Assembly: GCA_950097015.1 (NCBI GenBank)
Contig: CATNEN010000039.1
Span: 18,593,501 to 18,657,500, forward strand
Length of the DNA: 64,000 nucleotides
Source: Macrostomum hystrix
Taxonomy: Eukaryota; Platyhelminthes; Macrostomidae
Direction: 5' to 3'
A program made the position numbers and the translations under genes. Below are positions 58,348 through 64,000 of the stretch, piece by piece (within the stretch, counting starts at the first letter, position 1; each line of letters opens with the position of its first letter). A model generated the notes under the pieces. That model was not told the origin of the DNA, did no database searches, and saw only the letters and a list, made by a program, of their open reading frames with translations.

Positions 58348-59774
58348 GTTATTATCGACTGATACCAACCAGATTATCGACTGATACCAACCAGATTATC
58401 GACTGATACCAACCAGATTATCCACTGATACCAACCAGATTATCGACTGATACCAACCAGATTATCCACTGATACCAACCAGATTATCGACTGATACCAA
58501 CCAGATCATCCACTGATACCAACCAGATTATCGACTGATACCAACCAGATTATCGACTGATACCAACCAGATTATCGACTGATACCAACCAGATTATCGA
58601 CTGATACCAACCAGATTATCGACTGATACCAACCAGATTATCCACTGATACCAACCAGATTATTCACTGATACCAACCAGATTATCGACTGATACCAACC
58701 AGATTATCCACTGATACCAACCAGATTATCCACTGATACCAACCAGATTATCCACTGATACCAACCAGATTATCCACTGATACCAACCAGATTATCCACT
58801 GATACCAACCAGATTATCCACTGATACCAACCAGATTATCCACTGATACCAACCAGATTATCCACTGATACCAACCAGATTATCCACTGATACCAACCAG
58901 ATTATCCACTGATACCAACCAGATTATCCACTGATACCAACCAGATTATCCACTGATACCAACCAGATTATCCACTGATACCAACCAGATTATCGACTGA
59001 TACCAACCAGATTATCCACTGATACCAACCAGATTATCCACTGAAACCAACCAGATTATCCACTGATACCAACCAGATTATCGACTGATACCAACCAGAT
59101 TATCCACTGAAACCAACCAGATTATCCACTGATACCAACCAGATTATCCACTGATACCAACCAGATTATCCACTGATACCAACCAGATTATCCACTGATA
59201 CCAAACAGATTATCCACTGATACCAACCAGATTATCCACTGATACCAACCAGATTATCCACTGATACCAACCAGATTATCCACTGATACCAACCAGATTA
59301 TCCACTGATACCAACCAGATTATCCACTGATACCAACCAGATTATCCACTGATACCAACCAGATTATCGACTGATACCAACCAGATTATCCACTGATACC
59401 AACCAGATTATCCACTGATACCAACCAGATTATCCACTGATACCAACCAGATTATCCACTGATACCAACCAGATTATCCACTGATACCAACCAGATTATC
59501 CACTGATACCAACCAGATTATCCACTGATACCAACCAGATTATCCACTGATACCAACCAGATTATCCACTGATACCAACCAGATTATCCACTGATACCAA
59601 CCAGATTATCCACTGATACCAACCAGATTATTCACTGATACCAACCAGATTATCCACTGATACCAACCAGATTATCCACTGATACCAACCAGATTATCCA
59701 CTGATACCAACCAGATTATCCACTGAAACCAACCAGATTATCCACTGATTCCAACCAGATTATCCACTGATACC
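58348..59774. repeat. 22-bp satellite, about 65 units
   Basis: The monomer is CCACTGATACCAACCAGATT plus AT (22 bp). The gene-proximal units mostly read TATCGAC where the later ones read TATCCAC. The array starts about 50 bases after the arrestin poly(A) signal and ends sharply at 59774. Confidence 0.97.
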
Positions 59775-61231
59775 ATGGCTACTGCTTATCGGTATCAAAT
59801 TTAAACGGAACTATTAAAGTTAGTTTTCTGGTCAAGCACGCGGCTTAAACTCATCATTTTGTGTGTGTTAAGAATTCAGACTGCAATAATTGAAGTGCTC
59901 AGAGAATCGGGATTTTTTGTAAATACACGAGGGACAAAACGAGTACTGTTGTGTAGATGATTGACAGTTGGATAGGGAAAAATATTCGAACAAAAAATGA
60001 CCCATGGATTTAAAAACGACACAAGAAAATGGTTATTTCACGGTTGAACTAACACTTGGTGTATAAAGTTGCATGTTAATATCGAATAGATTACTTATAT
60101 CGATATCTTGTCTGCTTGAGTTATAGCTAACTACTAGGATATTATGCTAATTCTAACAAATTCGGAAGCTCTTATAGAGAGAATTTGCTTTGTTAAAGGC
60201 AATTAATCACATTTTGGGTACCACAAGAACCAGCTAGACTCAAGACGGGCGATCCACAGACGGAACAGGTGTACAAACTAACCATGCAGTCTTTGTTGCT
60301 ATTTTTATTGTTGTCTTTGTTATTGTACTTTTGTTGTACGTACTATAGCATTTAAAATTTAAACACAGACAAAATGACATCTAAACACTTGTCTATGGTT
60401 AAATCTAATGAATTCAAACAGGCTTGCAAAGTTCGCTGCCCAGAAAGTTCACTATTTACTGTTATCGTGACTTAGAATGGAGAATCCAACGTCACGGATC
60501 ACGATTATTGCCTGCCGTTCATAGTTATCTTCAAAGATTGGCCATAGACTAAGTTTTAGTGTTTGGTATGAGTACAAGAGAGAGTTTTGCAAGAGTACTG
60601 GCCTATCAGCAATGTCACTCAGTCCATTGCAAACAGGATATGCTCTACAATGATCAATTCGCCAGTAGTTCAAGGTTGTCATTGACAACTGATTGCCCGA
60701 GTCCTTTGGAAATTCAAAGTTTATTTATCCTCCATAGCTATCGGAGGGGACAAGCTAGATTTGACTCTCATTTACTGCATGGACCATTGCAACGGGCCCA
60801 GCAATTTTCTGGGAACACTATTTAATCTCATCCCCAGCCAATGAGAACTGAATCCCATATTTCTAATAAACCTGCAGTCTTTATAAGTACTGGAATCGTC
60901 CGCAAACGCGTAACTTGTTTAAATGAACAGACTGCATTTACTAAGCTGAAACGAGAAAAAACAGCACTGAATTTTAATTCCGCAGAGTCATATTTAGCCA
61001 ATCATTGTAAGTAATTCGAGACGACAATCATTTTTAATTTTTTAATGAAAGCTTTTTCTATAATAATTAATTTGTCCATTTAAAGGAAATGTCGTGTAAG
61101 CATTTTCGCATGGATGTTTTTCATCAGTTAAAACGCGCTATTTAAAATATTGAGTTGACCTTTACAAGGGAAGGAAGTTATTCCACTTTGAAGCTTTCTG
61201 CTTCAAATACACTTTGAAGGGGTAGTCATGG
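59775..61231. other. Intergenic region upstream of the DEG/ENaC gene
   Basis: It is A/T-rich. The frames around 60450-60830 are open on both strands but have no motif. It leads into the SINE just before the channel gene. Confidence 0.4.
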
Positions 61232-61577
61232 GAGGTTTAGTGACAGAGCCATTGTCGCTCGCACCAAGGTCCCTGAGCTCGATTCCGCGGTGAGGCCACA
61301 TTCATTTGGGGCGCAGCCGCGGAGAGAAAGCTTTCATGGGGCTTGTCGTGCAATTGACGCTCTTGACTCCAAGGCACAGTGGCAGTGTACACAGCCTGAC
61401 GATGAGAAAGTCAGGGCAGATCAACACCGCTGTGAGTGTGTGCCTGCGTAAGCATCTGAGTGCGCGTGTGCTCAGGAGTCAGCGGAATGGGCAGAATTGC
61501 CTCCTCGCTAGCTGCGGGTCTAGTGTCACCAAATGATGTGCCATTGCCCGCAGCCCTCCTGCAATTATTATTTTAAG
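61232..61577 (+). mobile_element. tRNA-derived SINE, copy 10 (full length)
   Basis: The head is diverged (TTTAGTGACAGAGCC), but the B-box-like GAGCTCGATTCCGCGG, the body and the GCCCGCAGCCCTCCTGCAATTATT end are conserved. GGGGTAGTCATGG (61219-61231) and GGGGTAATCATGG (61578-61590) form a 13-bp target duplication with one difference. The copy ends about 130 bases before the channel start codon. Confidence 0.92.
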
Positions 61578-61707
61578 GGGGTAATCATGGTTTACCTTAG
61601 CGCTCGCAGGTCGGAAAAATATGAAAGTCCTCAGAGCAGTCAAACGCTCACACAGATTGCTATGTACTTAACGCAGGTAAACTAACCAACTCGACCTCCC
61701 TGCCAAG

Positions 61708-62556
61708 ATGCTATCAGAAGCTACGCGCGCCTTTCTCGAGAGTACTAGCATCAGGGGCGTCGGTCGCATCTTCAAAAGTCCAAGCCGTTTTCTCAGCCGC
61801 CTGTGGGCGCTCTTTGTGCTGGGCTCCACCACGCTATTATTCTACAGCGCAGTGAATGTCACCTTGGACTATCTGCAGTACGACGTGAACATTCAGACCC
61901 GCCTAGACCTGGACGATGTCAGCCCATTTCCAGCGGTGAGCGTCTGCAACAATCAGCCGTTCTCCAAGACCGCCTTCCGGCTCTGGGCCGACAAAGCTGT
62001 GCCATCGCCGACTGAGTTCAATTGGCTACTGCGGCAGCAAGGACTCCGGCTGCTGAACGAGCTGGATATCGACGGCGCCTACGAGAGGCGTGTTGCCAGC
62101 CAGCCAGGCGAAAGGCCCAGTCCGGATATTGAAAGAGAATATCGCAAAGCACTGTACGCCAGCAAGAAGGCTCTCCAGCTGTCTCTACCGATGGACTCGT
62201 CGCGGCTGTACTTTCAAAACCTGCAGGCTGCGCAGGCCCTGATGCTGGGCCATTCCAGGAATGACTCGTTTGTCGACTGCATCTTCAAGTACGGCTCTGC
62301 TCAGGTGCAGGGTACCAAGGGCTGCTACGATGACATGCTGGATGTGACACTGTTCAGCCATCCGAACTATTTCAACTGCTTCACTCTGCAGTTCCGGGAG
62401 GAGTACATCCAGGATGTGTTCAGCTTGGCACTGATCATCTGGCTTGGACCAGGCGAGACCTACGGCATACGTCACAAGCAGGGCTTCCTGTTCGACATTT
62501 TTGAGCAGGCCTACGGACTGCGGGTGGCGGTGCACGAGCCTGGGAGTCATCCAGCG
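61708..62556 (+). CDS. DEG/ENaC-family sodium channel, first coding exon (partial)
   Basis: Members are trimeric, amiloride-type cation channels gated by acid, peptides or force. The exon encodes 283 residues and ends in phase at a GTGAGA donor. The N-terminus STSIRGVGRIF aligns with the family's gating segment, but the usual His-Gly is Arg-Gly (R16-G17). TM1 is at about residues 32-52 (LWALFVLGSTTLLFYSAVNV). The post-TM1 signature FPAVSVCNNQPFSKTAF is intact (about 74-90). The start of the Cys-rich extracellular domain follows, including FNCFTLQF, and the GLRVAVHEPGSHP strand is at the exon end. The second transmembrane segment and selectivity filter must lie in exons beyond the window. Subfamily (ASIC, FaNaC or other) cannot be decided from this part. 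Confidence 0.9.
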
Positions 62557-63345
62557 GTGAGACGCTTGAGTAACAACCGTTTTGAGTATTGCAGCTGTTT
62601 GAGAATTGTAACCGTTTGACTATACGAGCATATAGCAACCATTTGAGCATAGCTACCGTTTGAGTATAGTTTGAGTTGCAAGCTTTCGGGTAATTAAAAG
62701 CTTCAGGTTGAGAATAATTTCACAAACTATTTCAGTAAGAACTCTTTAAACTGAGTAAGATTTTATTTTGAGTAACTCTCCTCAATTGAGCAACCATGAG
62801 CTCTATAATTATAGCATAAAAACAGATAACAAACTATACGATACGAAACTATACGAAAGATACTTTTTCAGTTCATTGAAGCTGCTAAATAGATTTTATC
62901 TAACTCCTAAAGTGCAATGATTTAGTATCCCAAGGAATTATTTAGGGAATAAATTCTAAAGAATTGAATTAAAGACTGGAAATAAAATATTCAGAAGATT
63001 TAGAAGAAACGATCAAACTAAGATAATATATACCGTAGAAGATAAATAAACAAACTTTCGTTTAGATTAAAATTAAGCGCCTCACATAACAATAGGCTGA
63101 ATAGCTAGAGTATTTAATATTTATTTTTAAAAAATGCAATTAATGATTTGATTGACAAAATCAAACGTGACATTTTTCTGTGTTTTAGTTTACATTAACA
63201 AAACCAAGCTAGTCGGAACGCAGCGAGCGAATGTTCAACCTTATTTGACAGTTTTCTGGCTGGTCAAAGAATTTAAACAAACGCGTTGGGCCATGAAACT
63301 GGTGTCTCGGGTTAAAAGTGCAAATTGTATAACTTTTAATACTCT
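62557..63345. other. Start of the DEG/ENaC intron
   Basis: It is A/T-rich and no next exon was found. The first ~120 bases contain a weak repeat of ACCGTTTGAGTATAG-like segments, about 25-30 bases apart and strongly diverged. Confidence 0.45.
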
Positions 63346-63955
63346 CTCTTAACGTTTTGTCCTTACTCAACTCCTGGTCCTCTCTCTTAAATGTTGGTCC
63401 TCTCTCTTAAATTTTGTTCCTCTCTCAAATTTTGGCCCTCACGAGTCTCTCCTAAATTTTGGTCCTCTCTCTTGAATTTTGGTCCTCTCTCCTAAATTTT
63501 GGTCCTCTCTCCTAAATTTTGGTCCTGTCTCTTAAATGTTGGTCCTGTCTCTTAAATTTTGGTCCTCTCGCCTAAATTTTGGTCCTCTCTCTTGAATTTT
63601 GGTCCTCTCTCCTAAACTTTGGTCCTGTCTCTTAAATGTTGGTCCTGTCTCTTAAATTTTGGTCCTCTCTCCTAAATTTTGGTACTCTCCCTAAATTTTG
63701 GTCCTGTCTCTTAAATGTTGGTCCTGTCTCTTAAATTTTGGTCCTCTCTCCTAAATTTTGGTACTCTCCCTAAATTTTGGTACTCTCTCTTAAATGTTGG
63801 TCCTCTCTCTTAAATTTTGGTCCTCTCTCTTAAATTTTGGTCCTCTCTCTCTTAAATTTTGGTCCTCTCTCTGTTAAATTTTGGTCCTCTCTCTTAAATG
63901 TTGGTCCTCTCGCTCTTAAATTTTGGTCCTTTAAAATTTTGGTCTTCAGATTCTT
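63346..63955. repeat. 20-bp minisatellite in the DEG/ENaC intron, about 30 units
   Basis: The monomer is GGTCCTCTCTCCTAAATTTT (20 bp), with GTCTC, AATGTT and 18-19-bp GGTACTCTCCC variants. A multi-unit pattern (GTCTCTTAAATGTT, GTCTCTTAAATTTT, CTCTCCTAAATTTT) recurs about every 80-100 bases between 63521 and 63760. It has no sequence similarity to the other satellites in the window. Confidence 0.93.
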
Positions 63956-64000
63956 CTTCTTTATCTGGTCCTGACTCCTAACTTGTAGTCGTCCTAGTTC

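Noticed and set aside
58348-59774. CRISPR-like array
   Set aside because: Repeats follow one another directly with no unique spacers, and the DNA is eukaryotic. The same holds for the other arrays.

Overview
The window is nuclear DNA of a multicellular animal. Its genes have GT-AG introns and belong to animal families: a Y-box protein, a sacsin-like protein, a C-type-lectin/mucin protein, an alpha-arrestin and a DEG/ENaC channel. Between them lie a tRNA-derived SINE family, cut-and-paste transposon remnants and long satellite arrays. The genus cannot be fixed from sequence alone. The large intron-poor sacsin-like gene and the repeat load would fit a spiralian or other invertebrate, but that is inference.

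Layout. 0.5-3.2 kb: two minisatellites (30-bp and 38-bp units) and a SINE copy. 3.2-7.9 kb: a Y-box/cold-shock RNA-binding gene on the minus strand. Its first intron holds a dead mariner transposon that was hit by two later elements. 10.9-21.5 kb: a sacsin-like gene on the minus strand (about 2957 aa, with one 8.4-kb exon); its first intron holds a hAT-type MITE and a SINE. 22.4-24.4 kb: a decayed hAT element with an intact 8-bp target duplication. 27.1-28.7 kb: a single-exon LRR transmembrane receptor on the minus strand. 29.9-35.4 kb: a 5.5-kb satellite with a 16/17-bp unit. 37.5-42.4 kb: a seven-to-eight-exon secreted protein on the minus strand with four C-type-lectin-like modules, Cys-rich CCP-like modules and a mucin tail. 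47.2-58.0 kb: a six-exon alpha-arrestin on the plus strand whose second intron contains a 4.1-kb satellite with a 20-bp unit. 58.3-59.8 kb: a 22-bp satellite just after its poly(A) signal. 61.7 kb to the end: the first coding exon of a DEG/ENaC channel on the plus strand, with a 20-bp minisatellite in the following intron.

The genes do not form an operon or an evident pathway. Exon borders were placed by hand, by matching GT-AG sites, reading phase and family continuity. All joins given for the Y-box, sacsin-like, lectin/mucin and arrestin genes are in phase. The very long minus-strand open frames in 30-35 kb and 51-55 kb are products of stop-free satellite monomers and are not annotated as genes.

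The most noteworthy observations are the ten-copy SINE family with target duplications, the three-level transposon nest, the satellite monomer that also occurs inside a hAT MITE, the multi-kilobase intronic satellite in the arrestin gene, the shortened sacsin-like architecture with a CxxC-x6-CxxC knuckle, and a His-to-Arg change at the DEG/ENaC gating dipeptide.
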